From positions 15,647-48,563 of the forward strand of contig NZ_AOLW01000063.1 in NCBI RefSeq assembly GCF_000336615.1: a DNA stretch of 32,917 bases, read 5' to 3'. Each line of letters starts with the position of its first letter. Position 1 is the stretch's first letter. A program made the translations under genes and the position numbers. This document shows, piece by piece, positions 7,631 through 17,044 of the stretch. Under the pieces are notes generated by a model, which was not told the origin of the DNA, did no database searches, and was given only the letters and a program-made list of their open reading frames with translations. The DNA is from Haloarcula amylolytica JCM 13557 (lineage in GTDB: Archaea > Halobacteriota > Halobacteria > Halobacteriales > Haloarculaceae).

Positions 7631-9208
7631 ATGATTTCGGATAAGTTGGAACAGGCCAAAATCAACCCCGAGAAAGACTATCATCTAAAGATGGATATCC
7701 GCCGGATCATCAGAGTGATTGAATCTGATAGAGATCACTCCGAGATGGTTGAAAACGAACTGGAGGAGTTAGATGCAGAACACCCTATCTACCACCTGAT
7801 TGAATCCCTTGATACATGGGAGAGTTCCGACCATCAAGAGTTTGAGTCAGGTATAAACGCTGCATTGATCGCCTTAGATGACTTGTACGAATTGGCTCTA
7901 GAAGAGGAGTGGAACAGTGTAGCCAGTTACTCACTTCTGAAATCTGTAGAGTACCGGGAGGAACTCGGAGGCTTCGATCCCACAGATCCGTTCGATGAAG
8001 TCCTTGACTTCCTCAATACTCATTTCCACGGAGAATCTGACGTTCACCTTGGCCAGCTAGGAACCCATGTGAGAAAGATGCTTGAACACCTTGATGAGAT
8101 GGACGAAGACGTCATCAACTCTCTATTAGACATTATCGAGGATCGAGCTCAGCATCTGAAGAGTGATAAGCAGTACATGAGCGAACGGGATTATATCGAC
8201 TACCAGATTACTATCAAGAGCCACTTGGGCGAAGAAGTCTCAAACGAGCAGGAACGGTTGATTGAGACATACAAGGATGAGTTCGAGCAGAAGAACTCTG
8301 CGAACAGTATGATAAAAGCCGATATTTTGGAAAGAGGAGTGGCAAAATGTCAGGAGTTTCTCTCCGACGAAAAAGAGAATGAGTGGAGGCTGAAAATCCG
8401 CGAACTCAACAAGCAGGCGGCGGAAGAAATGCCGGTCAGAAAGCGCGAAGTAGATGTAGGCGAGGATGTCTCCCGTATTATTGACCAATTTAAACAGGTT
8501 CGTGAAGATAACACCTCTTGGCAAGCACTCGCAAATCTGCTATACGCCCCTATCGGCCAGGGAGACTTTCAGGCCTCCACCGAGAATATGGGTGAAACAC
8601 CCGGAGCCAATATGCTTCCTAAAAGCGTGCTTTCTGTTGAAGGCGATTCCGTCGGTTTTGAACCAGGAATGACTCAGGAAGGAGAGCGAGCACCGGCAGG
8701 GTATACGGATGAATTGAATATGGCGAACCATACCTTGGCCGTGGCGCTTCAGCGCTTAATCGATGATAATCTGCTATCTGAATCCGACTTCTACATGGTT
8801 CTAACGCTGATTCCCGGAGTGTCAATACAGGATGAGGCGTTCCTCACAGATGCTCTCATCAACTTCTTCGAGGAAAGATACGCTGAATCAATTCACTTGG
8901 CAATTCCCCGGTTAGAGAGCGTTACAGCAAACGTCTACGAGGAAATGGGAAAGTCTGTGACCAAGAATCAGGGTCAAGTGTACCACCAGAAAGGATTGGG
9001 TGGTTTGTTCGGCTTGATTGAAGAAGATATCAGCACGAACTTCGGTAAGTATCTACAGTACCGGTACACCGATACTGCGGGTCAAAACATTCGAAACCGC
9101 GTAGCTCACGGCCAGATTCAGTATTCTTCGACAAATTTCAAACTCGCTGCAACCACCCTCTTCGACATCTTCCGAGTCGGCGCACGGATAATAAACGAAT
9201 ACTCATAA
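7631..9208 (+). CDS. DUF4209-like protein with HEPN motif
   Basis: 525 aa, mostly alpha-helical and acidic. The C-terminal 150 residues resemble DUF4209: AIPRLESV, then QKGLGGLFGLIEEDI, FGKYLQYRYTD and GQNIRNRVAHG. R488-N-R-V-A-H493 is the R-x4-H signature of HEPN nucleases. The first 250 residues are helical with no recognised motif. DUF4209 proteins occur in bacteria and archaea, often near defence genes; an RNase role in abortive infection is plausible but unproven here. The gene is clearly more AT-rich than the replication genes, consistent with recent transfer. Monocistronic, with its own TATA box. Confidence 0.7.
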   Translation: MISDKLEQAKINPEKDYHLKMDIRRIIRVIESDRDHSEMVENELEELDAEHPIYHLIESLDTWESSDHQEFESGINAALIALDDLYELALEEEWNSVASYSLLKSVEYREELGGFDPTDPFDEVLDFLNTHFHGESDVHLGQLGTHVRKMLEHLDEMDEDVINSLLDIIEDRAQHLKSDKQYMSERDYIDYQITIKSHLGEEVSNEQERLIETYKDEFEQKNSANSMIKADILERGVAKCQEFLSDEKENEWRLKIRELNKQAAEEMPVRKREVDVGEDVSRIIDQFKQVREDNTSWQALANLLYAPIGQGDFQASTENMGETPGANMLPKSVLSVEGDSVGFEPGMTQEGERAPAGYTDELNMANHTLAVALQRLIDDNLLSESDFYMVLTLIPGVSIQDEAFLTDALINFFEERYAESIHLAIPRLESVTANVYEEMGKSVTKNQGQVYHQKGLGGLFGLIEEDISTNFGKYLQYRYTDTAGQNIRNRVAHGQIQYSSTNFKLAATTLFDIFRVGARIINEYS

Positions 9209-9751
9209 ACCAACTGAGATGCTCGTTAATCAATTTCAACAATAGCTCTGACTCTCGCAGAGCCTCTCCTATCTCTTCCGTGGACAATTCCTCTTGTTGG
9301 CTCTTCTGAATGAATCGATACAACTGGGACGTGGTCAAGAATTTGTAACCGTAATCTTTGAGCTCATATTTAGGTTGTCGGACTATCGGTCGGCTTCGCT
9401 TCTTCGGTTCTTGTCTGCGGTGTGCGTTACTACAAGGAGGCCTTCTACATCTCTACCCTCCAATTTTTGTGATTGAATATATAATTCCAATGTTGGTGTG
9501 GCCACACCCCTATTCAATCGATTACCCCTCGACCCAGTGTGTCCACTCAACTGTCAGAGGCAACCTATTGTCCCCTTCCTGACCCCAAGGGGCCAAATTT
9601 CAACTGTTAGTTGGTCTGATCGGTTGAGCATGTGGCGATAATCACGACCAGAGAAGGTCACTGCGTTGTTCCCGACTACAACGGAGTGATCAAATTGTCC
9701 AAAGGGAACATTCGAGCTACGTTGATTGTTTCGTCGCAATCCAATACACAA
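9209..9751 (-). pseudogene. Decayed nuclease-like gene, C-terminal part
   Basis: On the minus strand one frame (from 9751) reads NVPFGQFDHSVVVGNNAV, is broken by a TGA at 9554-9556, and continues in the same frame with ATPTLELYIQSQKLEGRDVE, GLLVVTHTADKNRRSEADR and a stop at 9383-9385. The next frame carries on with PKYELKDYGYKFLTTSQLYR, FIQKSQQEELSTEEIGEALR. The pattern 'GLLVV ... LTTSQLYRF' recalls the C-terminal end of restriction-endonuclease-fold (PD-(D/E)xK) proteins, but no catalytic residues remain visible. The 3' end runs into the end of the DUF4209-like gene. Family assignment is tentative; the broken state is well supported. Confidence 0.45.
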
Positions 9752-9847
9752 ACTGAGAAAGCAGGTTCCAATACGTGGCTATTCCGTTAGAATAAATCAC
9801 CACTCCAAGGGCGCAATTATGATTATACTTGGTGAGTTGGTATACGT

Positions 9848-11230
9848 GTGACCGAGTACCTCATTAGATACCGATTGTACGGTCCAACTCAAATATCAAC
9901 CAGTGGAAAAATAGGCGCAGGTAGAATCCAACGACGTTCAGGACAATCCGATATTTCTGGGATACTGCGATTCACCGACACAGCCGATAGTGAAGAAGAG
10001 ATCATCGACCGGATGGAAAATGTCTGGAGAAAAGAAGCGCAACGTATTGTAAATACTCTAAGCTTTGTCACAGAGCAAGGCATTGTCTTAGGTGAGCCAT
10101 ACGATCCAGTCCCAACCGACGTACCTAATCAATCGACTACAGATGGTGTCCCGCAAATTAACTCATATATTTTGGACATTAGCTCTGATACGTATTCGAA
10201 TATTCAAGAGCAGTTGGAGACCAATGGTCAATTAGACCGCGCTCTTCGCTGGTATCGACTCGGTAAATCCACAGTTACACCGGAAGACAAGTACGTTGCT
10301 TTCTGGACGGGATTGGAGGCGAGTGTCGACCAAGAAAGTGCGCTAACAGATGATGAGTTGGAAGCGTACAACAGAGTGCAAAACGGTATCGAGGATCTCG
10401 TCTACGCTACTGATGATTATGATGAGGAAGAAGGTGAGTTGGACGATCTAAAAAACAGCATCAAGAACAATATCGGATGGGCGAAGAAGGAGTCGATTCC
10501 GGATGCCATTCATAGAAATATCAAACATATAGTTGATGACGAGGACATCCCGAACGTAGATGGGGATTCTCTGAGGAGCAAGCTCTCTACTCTGAGTCAC
10601 GACAGAGCGAATGTCGTACATCGGGGTGAGGAAGTCGAGAACGTCAGAGAGAAAGCCGCGTATCTTGAGTTGCTCTTGCGAAGACTGATCGAGGATACAA
10701 TCTCAAATCCTTATTCGGACCTCTTCCCGAATAAACCGGAGACACCAGATCACTCTCTTCGGGTTAGTCCTGATGAGTGGTTTCGAGCCATATTCGAGGA
10801 GTCGGATATCGAACTCACGAGGAATGAAATACGAAAGCGCGCCTTCGCTCTGTCAAATGAATTAGAGGAGTCGTATGGAATCCACGCAGAAGCCTATGCT
10901 GGCTGGAATAATCCCTTAACCCAAACAGGGGAGGGTGAGTCCAGAGCAGAAGATACGTTCGTATATTCAAAACCGAAGTGGTTGGACGCTGAGAAGGTAC
11001 GAGTACTGGAGTACCTATATGGAGCAGGAGCCGTACCGGTTGATGTCATCAGTCACAATTCTGGGTTGGATACCGACACTGTTTCAGAAACTTGTGAAGC
11101 CCTGACTAACACGAACCTCGTAAATAGAGTTGGCGACTATTTCGAACTATCAATAGATGGTAAACAATGGATCAAACGTGGTGGCGATCCTGCTTGTCTT
11201 GTTATTGAAGACGAAGAAGCTCTTCAGTAG
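9848..11230 (+). CDS. Apea-like HEPN protein with C-terminal winged helix
   Basis: 460 aa, GTG start, TATA-like ttatac about 20-25 nt upstream (9824-9829). Residues 130-285 match the Apea-like HEPN pattern: a helix RALRWYRLGK, then EDKYVAFWTGLEASV (146-160), and the motif R253-A-N-V-V-H258 followed by RG. The C-terminus (about 383-445) looks like a winged helix: EKVRVLEYLYGAGAVPVDVI, then SGLDTDTVSETCEALTNTNL. The N-terminal 100 residues look beta-rich. Known Apea-HEPN proteins are linked to abortive infection and R-M islands; RNA cleavage is inferred from the motif. AT-rich relative to neighbours. Confidence 0.65.
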   Translation: MTEYLIRYRLYGPTQISTSGKIGAGRIQRRSGQSDISGILRFTDTADSEEEIIDRMENVWRKEAQRIVNTLSFVTEQGIVLGEPYDPVPTDVPNQSTTDGVPQINSYILDISSDTYSNIQEQLETNGQLDRALRWYRLGKSTVTPEDKYVAFWTGLEASVDQESALTDDELEAYNRVQNGIEDLVYATDDYDEEEGELDDLKNSIKNNIGWAKKESIPDAIHRNIKHIVDDEDIPNVDGDSLRSKLSTLSHDRANVVHRGEEVENVREKAAYLELLLRRLIEDTISNPYSDLFPNKPETPDHSLRVSPDEWFRAIFEESDIELTRNEIRKRAFALSNELEESYGIHAEAYAGWNNPLTQTGEGESRAEDTFVYSKPKWLDAEKVRVLEYLYGAGAVPVDVISHNSGLDTDTVSETCEALTNTNLVNRVGDYFELSIDGKQWIKRGGDPACLVIEDEEALQ

Positions 11231-11237
11231 TAGCTTA

Positions 11238-12236
11238 TCAGATATCTTTTAAGAACTCTTCTCGTCGTTCCCTACGCTCGCTCTCTGTGGCTTGGTCGTA
11301 GTGCTTATCCAGTACTTCAGGACTAACATCCATCCGATCTGAGGCAACCTCTTTCGGGACGTTAGCGTTCCGGTGAGCGGTAATAGCACCTCGCCGCAAA
11401 GCGTCCGGTGAAACGCTCGACGGGCGTTTGCTCGCGGTGTTGTAGCTGGTCGCCTCACAGTCTTCGAGATCCCGGTCGTGGGGACATTCGTTCAGGTAGT
11501 GGCAGGGCTGCGTCAGCGTGTAGATGTTCCGCTGGAGTGTCTTCTTATAGATCCGGCCCTCGGACGTACCGAAGAGCGGCATCCGTCCCTAGTCGTCCTC
11601 AACCCCTGGATGGTTCTGGTCGAGATAGTCGTCGAGGACCTCGCACACACCTCTCTTGAGATTGATTTCACGCTCGCCACGGTCACGGTTCTTGAGACGA
11701 GTCCCTGTCTCGGGTCGGTTGCGAATGGCGAGGTACTGATCGTCGCTGTGGTAGTCGCTGATGTCCAGAGCACACACAGTCCCCGACCGAATCCCCGTAT
11801 GCCAGATCAGGTAGAACATCGCGTTGCGGCGGGTCACGTAGTCGAACTTCTCGTAGTACTCAAGGAGGGCCTCTGCTTCGTCGGGGGAGATTTGTCCGTT
11901 CTCACGTCCTCCATATGGCCGTTCGTTGAGAGCGTGAGCTTCTCGTGGACACCGTTAGGAGCGGCGTTGATCCGCTCACACAAGACGAGGAATGTCGGAT
12001 GGTCCCATTTGGTTCTTCAGCGTAACGTTGTTCACGTCCTCTGAGCGCCACTGCTTGAAGCGGGGGAGCTTCCGACCGGTGATCTCGTTCATATCGTCGA
12101 GGCCTGTCTCGTCAGCCCATTCGAGGAACCGCTGGAGTCGGTAGTGGTGGTTCTCGTGGGACGTTTCCGCGAGTTCGTTCTTCCTATCTGCGAGGTATTC
12201 CGTTACGGCTTCGTGCAGTGACATCGGTTCGAGCAT
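11238..12236 (-). pseudogene. Broken tyrosine recombinase (phage integrase family)
   Basis: Three pieces share one frame with lesions between them. Piece 1 (12236-11976) is the core-binding N-terminus: SLHEAVTEYLADRKNELAET, then RFLEWADETG. It ends by frameshift; the true continuation FLVLCERINAAPNGVHEKLT lies in another frame. Piece 2 (11837-11589) holds MFYLIWHTGIRSGTVCALDI with the first catalytic Arg. A TAG at 11589-11591 interrupts it before GRMPLFGTSEGR. Piece 3 (11582-11238) has ALRRGAITAHR and the nucleophile context VLDKHYDQAT. Two frameshifts and one stop mean it is inactive. It is probably the integrase of an earlier element. Confidence 0.8.
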
Positions 12237-12744
12237 GGTTCTGTCTCCACAATCACACGAAGCGTGACCCTGCTATCAGCGGCGTCGGCTCGGGCGCGGT
12301 CTGCCTGGGGAGCGTATGCTCGATCTCCGTAGAACTGCGACGGAGTGAGCGAAGCGAACGAGGGAGCGTGTGGACGAGCCGGGTAACCCGGGGCCGATGC
12401 CGCCAAGGGAGTGAGGCCTCCGGCCGAACGACCGAAGGCTGGGAGGGGACCCTGTGGTGAAAATCCCGGCGATTGGAAGCGGTCATGTCTCCCTCGTCAT
12501 TGAATATCGTAAGCAGTCCGTTGTCCCCCTCTACAACAAAATGTCGAGTTAAATCTGATTACGGCAAGAAGCACGACCAATTTCTTGAAGAAACCTGCTA
12601 TCCCTGATTGAAGTGGGATGCTTGCCCAGAATCAAACTGGAAACTGTGAGCTTGGACACGGTGTCGCCACCGAATATTGTCTACTTCCACCAGTGGGACC
12701 GGACCCGTTCGTTGAGATCAAAGCCGGTGGCGAGGTCGTCGGTG
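12237..12744. other. Intergenic, no intact gene seen
   Basis: About 500 bp. The first half is GC-rich with the 'gagtgagcgaagcgaacgag' type of low-information sequence common in haloarchaeal decayed DNA. A short plus-strand frame (from 12485, about 39 codons) ends without recognisable features. The recombination site of the dead integrase could lie here, but no tRNA or attachment-site core was found. Confidence 0.4.
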
Positions 12745-13308
12745 TCACTTGAATTGTGAGACGATCCAGCGCCATGCTGCTCGGGTTGCTCCCGCCAGTT
12801 GGAACAGACTCACGACCAGTGCTGTTCCGATACCGAGAGAGCTCTCAATAGCTGTATCTGTGCTAAATACAGTCAAGGGGAGTGATTCGGGGTCTTTATA
12901 AAAAACGACGTAGGTCCCAATGAGGAGTGCGACACCAGCTACTGGAACGAAAAACGTCACGACGACTGAAGTGGCGGCAGAGAGCTTTCCTACGAGAGAG
13001 AGGCTGTTTCGGATGCTTTGCACCGACTTCGCGCTGTTTTTATTATAATGCGTTTTCAGTTGCCGAAAGCCACCGATAGCTCCGACAACGACGACCTTCC
13101 GAGCGCGTGGGAACCATTTACTGGCTTTTGAGAGAGAACCGTGGACTGCTGCGCTCCCTGCCGAGGCTACTGAGCCTCCGGCTCTTCGTGCCATGCGTTT
13201 CGCGGTTTTGCTAGTTGCGAGATTCACGAGCCCGACCACAAACCCGACAACAAGCGTTTTCAATCCACCAGCCAGCCACGCTGCTTGTGTGATAACCCAG
13301 TTCCACAT
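12745..13308 (-). CDS. Unknown small membrane protein
   Basis: 187 aa if started at the ATG at 13308. A longer version from a TTG at 13347 is less likely because a TATA-like stretch ttaatatta (13327-13337) lies 19-30 nt before this ATG, inside that extension. Hydrophobic segments occur near residues 9-30, 105-140 (FFVPVAGVALLIGTYVVFY) and 155-180, with a basic, Ala/Ser-rich linker between the first two. The family is not recognised. It lies downstream, in the same direction, of the DUF2254-like gene and its small partner pseudogene. Confidence 0.6.
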   Translation of the reverse strand: MWNWVITQAAWLAGGLKTLVVGFVVGLVNLATSKTAKRMARRAGGSVASAGSAAVHGSLSKASKWFPRARKVVVVGAIGGFRQLKTHYNKNSAKSVQSIRNSLSLVGKLSAATSVVVTFFVPVAGVALLIGTYVVFYKDPESLPLTVFSTDTAIESSLGIGTALVVSLFQLAGATRAAWRWIVSQFK

Positions 13309-13326
13309 GCTGCAAATACCGGGCTG

Positions 13327-13337
13327 TTTTAATATTA
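13327..13337 (-). promoter_or_regulatory. TATA-like element for the 187-aa membrane protein
   Basis: An AT stretch with core taatatta sits 19-29 nt before the ATG at 13308 on the minus strand, in otherwise mixed sequence. Confidence 0.45.
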
Positions 13338-13396
13338 AGGTTGACAAACCGTGGTGGAAGTGAAACGCACAGCGTATTCCATGCAGCTACCACCCG

Positions 13397-13636
13397 TCAT
13401 ACGTCAGAAACCGTCCGTTGTGATGTTTGGCGACCGGGAAAACATTTTCGAGGGATATCGAGCTGAACACGGTACGGCACGGCGTCACGGTCATCGCTCG
13501 TAACGGCATCGGCATCATCCTCCAACATAGCGGCAATCTCGCCTTACAGCCCGTGGAGCCGGCTTTAGTCCGGATCTGTCTCATTAGGGATATCGATTCG
13601 GACGCGATCACCTTCTCCGAACTGGTAGTCCGTCAT
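13397..13636 (-). pseudogene. Small SH3/KOW-like protein with two in-frame stops
   Basis: The minus-strand frame starts at ATG 13636 and reads MTDYQFGEGDRVRIDIPNET, DPD-stop-SRLHGL-stop-GEIAAMLEDD, then AVTSDDRDAVPYRVQLDI. This is a familiar small haloarchaeal accessory protein of unknown function whose usual form begins MTDY-x-F-x-x-GDRVRIDIP, followed by RLHG, a Gly-rich turn and an acidic VLEDD segment. Both stops are TAA and fall inside the conserved part. Its ATG overlaps the stop of the DUF2254-like gene by 4 nt (ATGA), so the two were once translationally coupled. Confidence 0.6.
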
Positions 13637-15357
13637 TCTCGCTCCTGGAGGTATTCTGTCCGTTCCTGGACGTCTTCCTCGAACTCGACGAGCCACTCCT
13701 CGAATGGTGTGTCCTCCTCTTCAGTTCCGAAGAACCGTTCGATGAATCCTTCGTCTGTGTCATCGGAGGCAGAATCAAAGGTTCGAACTGAGATGTTGCG
13801 TCCCTCTGGCTGCTCACCCGCTTTGAGGAGTGCAAAGGCCCGATCAACGATGGCTGGATCGTAATCCTGCCTTAGGAGCCCAAGATTGTTAGTCCACATT
13901 CCGAGACGGCCATTCTCGAGCTGATCAACACGGTAGGCGAGCTGGATCGTCGTAATACAGCACAGAGTTGACAGGCCATCTATCCCAGCATCGGCAGCAG
14001 ATTCGGTGATTCGTTTCCAGCCATCGTCGATTGACCCTTCGACAAACGGGTACTCCTCCTCCGAGACACGATATCGGAGAACGGTCTGCGTGAAGCGGAC
14101 ATATTTACGCCAGACGTGTCGCAGTGGCTCCGCCTCATCGGGGAGCGTCCACTTTCGACCCTCTGTAGGAGATATCCAATTGATATCTTTGTTTTGCACG
14201 TCGTCGCCGTATCGGTCAACGAGGACTTCGAATATTTCGCCCATCTCTCGGCTGTAGTAGTCCCCGACGAGTCGTTGTGTGACGTTCGTGTCCGGTCGTC
14301 GTCGGAGAAGAACCGCCATCTGATGATCCAGATGGTGCGATACCGCCAAGAACGTCGTATACTCAGCATCGCTGGCTGTAGCTTTCGTCAGTTCGAGTAG
14401 TGATTCTTTGACTGGGTTTCTAAGACGGTTCCCTGCCCACGTTAAGGGCGCCGCATCGAACGCGTCTCCGAGTCCCTCAGCAGCGTCCTCGGCGACGTCA
14501 GTAAAGTCGTGGTTGAGCCCGTCGAGAGCGGCCGCCTCGACATCGTCGACTGCGTCCGAAACCAGGTCGTATTGCTCGTGGGAGTATGACTGCTCCAATA
14601 TTGGGGGGACATACTCCGTGAGGACCTCAGTCGAAACAGCTGACGCGTACTGTACGGCGTCTTCCTCGGAGTATTCTCGCTCGAGGTGCTCGAACGTTCG
14701 GATGAGAACTGTCCGAAGTCCATCGATCCCCTGTTCTGCGGTTTGGTATTCGCCCAGCTCGATTGCCCGAGCAATCGTTCGGTACAGTGGCCGAATCGGA
14801 TGGACCTCGATTTTGGTGAATTCCGTTGCGGTCGCTGGAAGGTATTCGTTCGGTGCGAGTTCCCGCTCAACCAACACCGAGATGAGATCGTCGGGAGAAC
14901 TGCGCTGAATCATCAGCTGGATGAATTGGTAGAGCGCAAACGTGGAGACAGCAGCAAGCGCAAACGCGATTCCGACGACTGCGTTCAGTAGGCGGCGGTT
15001 CTGTATCGGGAGCAGATAGACGACCAGCAGGTTGAACGCGATGGCGCCAACGAAGAGCGCGAACGTCGTGCGGAACAACGGCTCCTTGACGAACAGCGAG
15101 GTGAGGCGGGCTGAATATCGCGTCACAACCAGTTGTAGGGCGACGACGGTGACAGAGAACACGATTGCCAGAACGGAGGCTTCTGCCGTCGCTAAGGTCG
15201 TCAGTAGCGCCCTGATATTCTCGGTTTGAACAGCCGGGTTGAGGAGAGCAGTCAGCGTCGCGACCACCCCCGCCGCGGTAAGCGTGAGGAGGAGATATCG
15301 AACTATGAGTGAACGGGCCCACGCCGAGATTCTCTCTCGCCAATTTCGATTGCTCAT
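13633..15357 (-). CDS. DUF2254-like membrane protein
   Basis: 574 aa. Four predicted membrane helices lie at about 18-38, 57-78, 97-117 and 124-146, followed by a 420-residue soluble, acidic, helical domain. The segment SVLAIVFSVTVVALQLVVTR (61-80) followed by YSARLTSLFVKEPLFRTTFA (81-100) resembles the membrane part of DUF2254 proteins. The soluble domain is not recognised. It overlaps the downstream pseudogene by 4 nt. Function unknown; a sensor, transporter or defence effector at the membrane would fit the surroundings but is not shown. Confidence 0.6.
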   Translation of the reverse strand: MSNRNWRERISAWARSLIVRYLLLTLTAAGVVATLTALLNPAVQTENIRALLTTLATAEASVLAIVFSVTVVALQLVVTRYSARLTSLFVKEPLFRTTFALFVGAIAFNLLVVYLLPIQNRRLLNAVVGIAFALAAVSTFALYQFIQLMIQRSSPDDLISVLVERELAPNEYLPATATEFTKIEVHPIRPLYRTIARAIELGEYQTAEQGIDGLRTVLIRTFEHLEREYSEEDAVQYASAVSTEVLTEYVPPILEQSYSHEQYDLVSDAVDDVEAAALDGLNHDFTDVAEDAAEGLGDAFDAAPLTWAGNRLRNPVKESLLELTKATASDAEYTTFLAVSHHLDHQMAVLLRRRPDTNVTQRLVGDYYSREMGEIFEVLVDRYGDDVQNKDINWISPTEGRKWTLPDEAEPLRHVWRKYVRFTQTVLRYRVSEEEYPFVEGSIDDGWKRITESAADAGIDGLSTLCCITTIQLAYRVDQLENGRLGMWTNNLGLLRQDYDPAIVDRAFALLKAGEQPEGRNISVRTFDSASDDTDEGFIERFFGTEEEDTPFEEWLVEFEEDVQERTEYLQERE

Positions 15358-15520
15358 AAAGTCAGTCTCATACAGGCTTCCTCACCACCCCTACATAATT
15401 CTGTGATGTCTTGCTCTCGTGTCTCACCAAACATAATGCGGAAAAATTCCGAATTATTTGGTAAGACGACCGTGTTCCGTCAGACCGGACTGCGATATTG
15501 ACCTCCGACCAATGCAGCCC

Positions 15521-17044
15521 TTAGCGACCAATCAACGTACGTAGGAGCGTATGTAGGATCGATTTCTGATCATCCTCAACCATCTCGTCGATCCTCGAAT
15601 CAACTATCGTTTGATTGACAGCCTGAATGGAATCACTAGGTGTATCCAGTAACACCGAATAAGCGATGACAATCTGCGCCAAGTACCAGCGAACCTCTTT
15701 GAGATATGCTCGAGTCTCATTCGGGCCAGGATAGTCGCCAGACAATTCCTCAGAGAGACTCGCATCATTGTGGACAATTCGGTTTCGGATGCGTCGGACT
15801 CCCTCTAAGAACGGCCGCATCTCATCAAGGTCACAGTCATCCTGGTCGCGGAGGAGAGCAGCAGCCCGGTTTGGGAGCGTTGAGCCAGGATCACCACGGA
15901 TAAGCGTGGTTTCGAAGCCGAGAAAGGCATCGACGATCTGGTCTTCGGATGTCGACCGCTCGTACATTCGGTTGAACCGAGTGAGGCATCGATAGAGCGT
16001 ATTCGACGTCTCATATTCCAACGTACAATACGGCCCGATTCGTTGCCAGTGCTCACGGAGGACGTCTTGCTCGGCTTCCGGGAGTTCAATAGAGTCACGG
16101 TGGAATGATTTCCCGCGTTGCCCGAATTCCGGAATGATCACTCGGTCGACGTCGGCGCTGATACCGCGATACGTCTTCCAGGAGTCACGGAGGAGATATC
16201 CCGGGCCAAGCCCAGCGTACTCTTTCGGGGCCCAAAGCCGGAGTGCTGTAACGACCTGTTTCGCGATCGCGGCCGCTTCAGAAAGCGCTTGATTCCCAGT
16301 CCAGCTGCGGTCGAGGCCCGTATGCTCGGAATTGTGTTTCGTGGGACGATGGGTGATCTCAAACTCGACTTCGAGAGTCGTCGCCCACCCGAGTCGTTTC
16401 TGGGTTTGATCCGGTTGAGTAATCATACCGGGCGTGCCGTACGTCTGCATCGCCGTCATCTCGAAGTTAGGAATCTTTGAGAGCAGTAGATCGTCCGTGA
16501 GAGACGCCACATACTCGCCGTTATCGACCGAGTCTTCAAGGGGCTCAAGCGATAGCTGGAATCCCTCTCTGAAATCGTCTGGCCGTAGAATTACCCGCGG
16601 GAGGGGAAACACGACTCGGTGGACGTGAGTGCTCTCGTAGAGTGGTGCGAAGTGATCCTCGTAAGCGGTGTCAAATGCGTCTTCGTCGAACGCCACGGCG
16701 CCGGCATAATCGAGAGTGAGCTTCGCGAGTTTGAAGATGCGTTTACTGTGAAGGCTTTGTTCGATATCGTCGCGACGATGCGGACAGAATGAGAGCCCGT
16801 CGTCAATGAGTGATTCGGCTAGTTCACTGAAATAGAAATGCTTGAAGTAATTCGTATCACGGACGATTTTCGACGGCTGTTCGACGGTGTATTCGTGTTT
16901 CCGGTCGCGAAACGTATTGGATTCGGTGATCGTCGTCGTGGGGAGTTGCTCGTAGGCATCTTCCGTGTGGTCCTGTACGTCTGAGACGAAAGATCCAACC
17001 GCGTCTCGGATTCGAGGATACGCCTGTGCCGCCGGTGAAGCCAT
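15521..17044 (-). CDS. Apea-like HEPN protein
   Basis: 507 aa, ATG start. The C-terminal 150 residues fit the Apea-like HEPN pattern: DQIVDAFLGFETTLIRGDPG, then LPNRAAALL, and EGVRRIRNRIVHND with R420-N-R-I-V-H425 as the R-x4-H motif. The first 330 residues are mixed alpha/beta with no recognised motif. It is the second such protein in the window but shares only the HEPN part with the one at 9848. Likely a stress- or phage-triggered RNase by family analogy. GC-rich, unlike the AT-rich copy, so the two have different histories. Confidence 0.65.
   Translation of the reverse strand: MASPAAQAYPRIRDAVGSFVSDVQDHTEDAYEQLPTTTITESNTFRDRKHEYTVEQPSKIVRDTNYFKHFYFSELAESLIDDGLSFCPHRRDDIEQSLHSKRIFKLAKLTLDYAGAVAFDEDAFDTAYEDHFAPLYESTHVHRVVFPLPRVILRPDDFREGFQLSLEPLEDSVDNGEYVASLTDDLLLSKIPNFEMTAMQTYGTPGMITQPDQTQKRLGWATTLEVEFEITHRPTKHNSEHTGLDRSWTGNQALSEAAAIAKQVVTALRLWAPKEYAGLGPGYLLRDSWKTYRGISADVDRVIIPEFGQRGKSFHRDSIELPEAEQDVLREHWQRIGPYCTLEYETSNTLYRCLTRFNRMYERSTSEDQIVDAFLGFETTLIRGDPGSTLPNRAAALLRDQDDCDLDEMRPFLEGVRRIRNRIVHNDASLSEELSGDYPGPNETRAYLKEVRWYLAQIVIAYSVLLDTPSDSIQAVNQTIVDSRIDEMVEDDQKSILHTLLRTLIGR

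Noticed and set aside
7028-9648. 13-mer gcgataatcacga shared by two intergenic sites
   Set aside because: A 13-bp repeat is expected by chance several times in 33 kb; flanks do not match.
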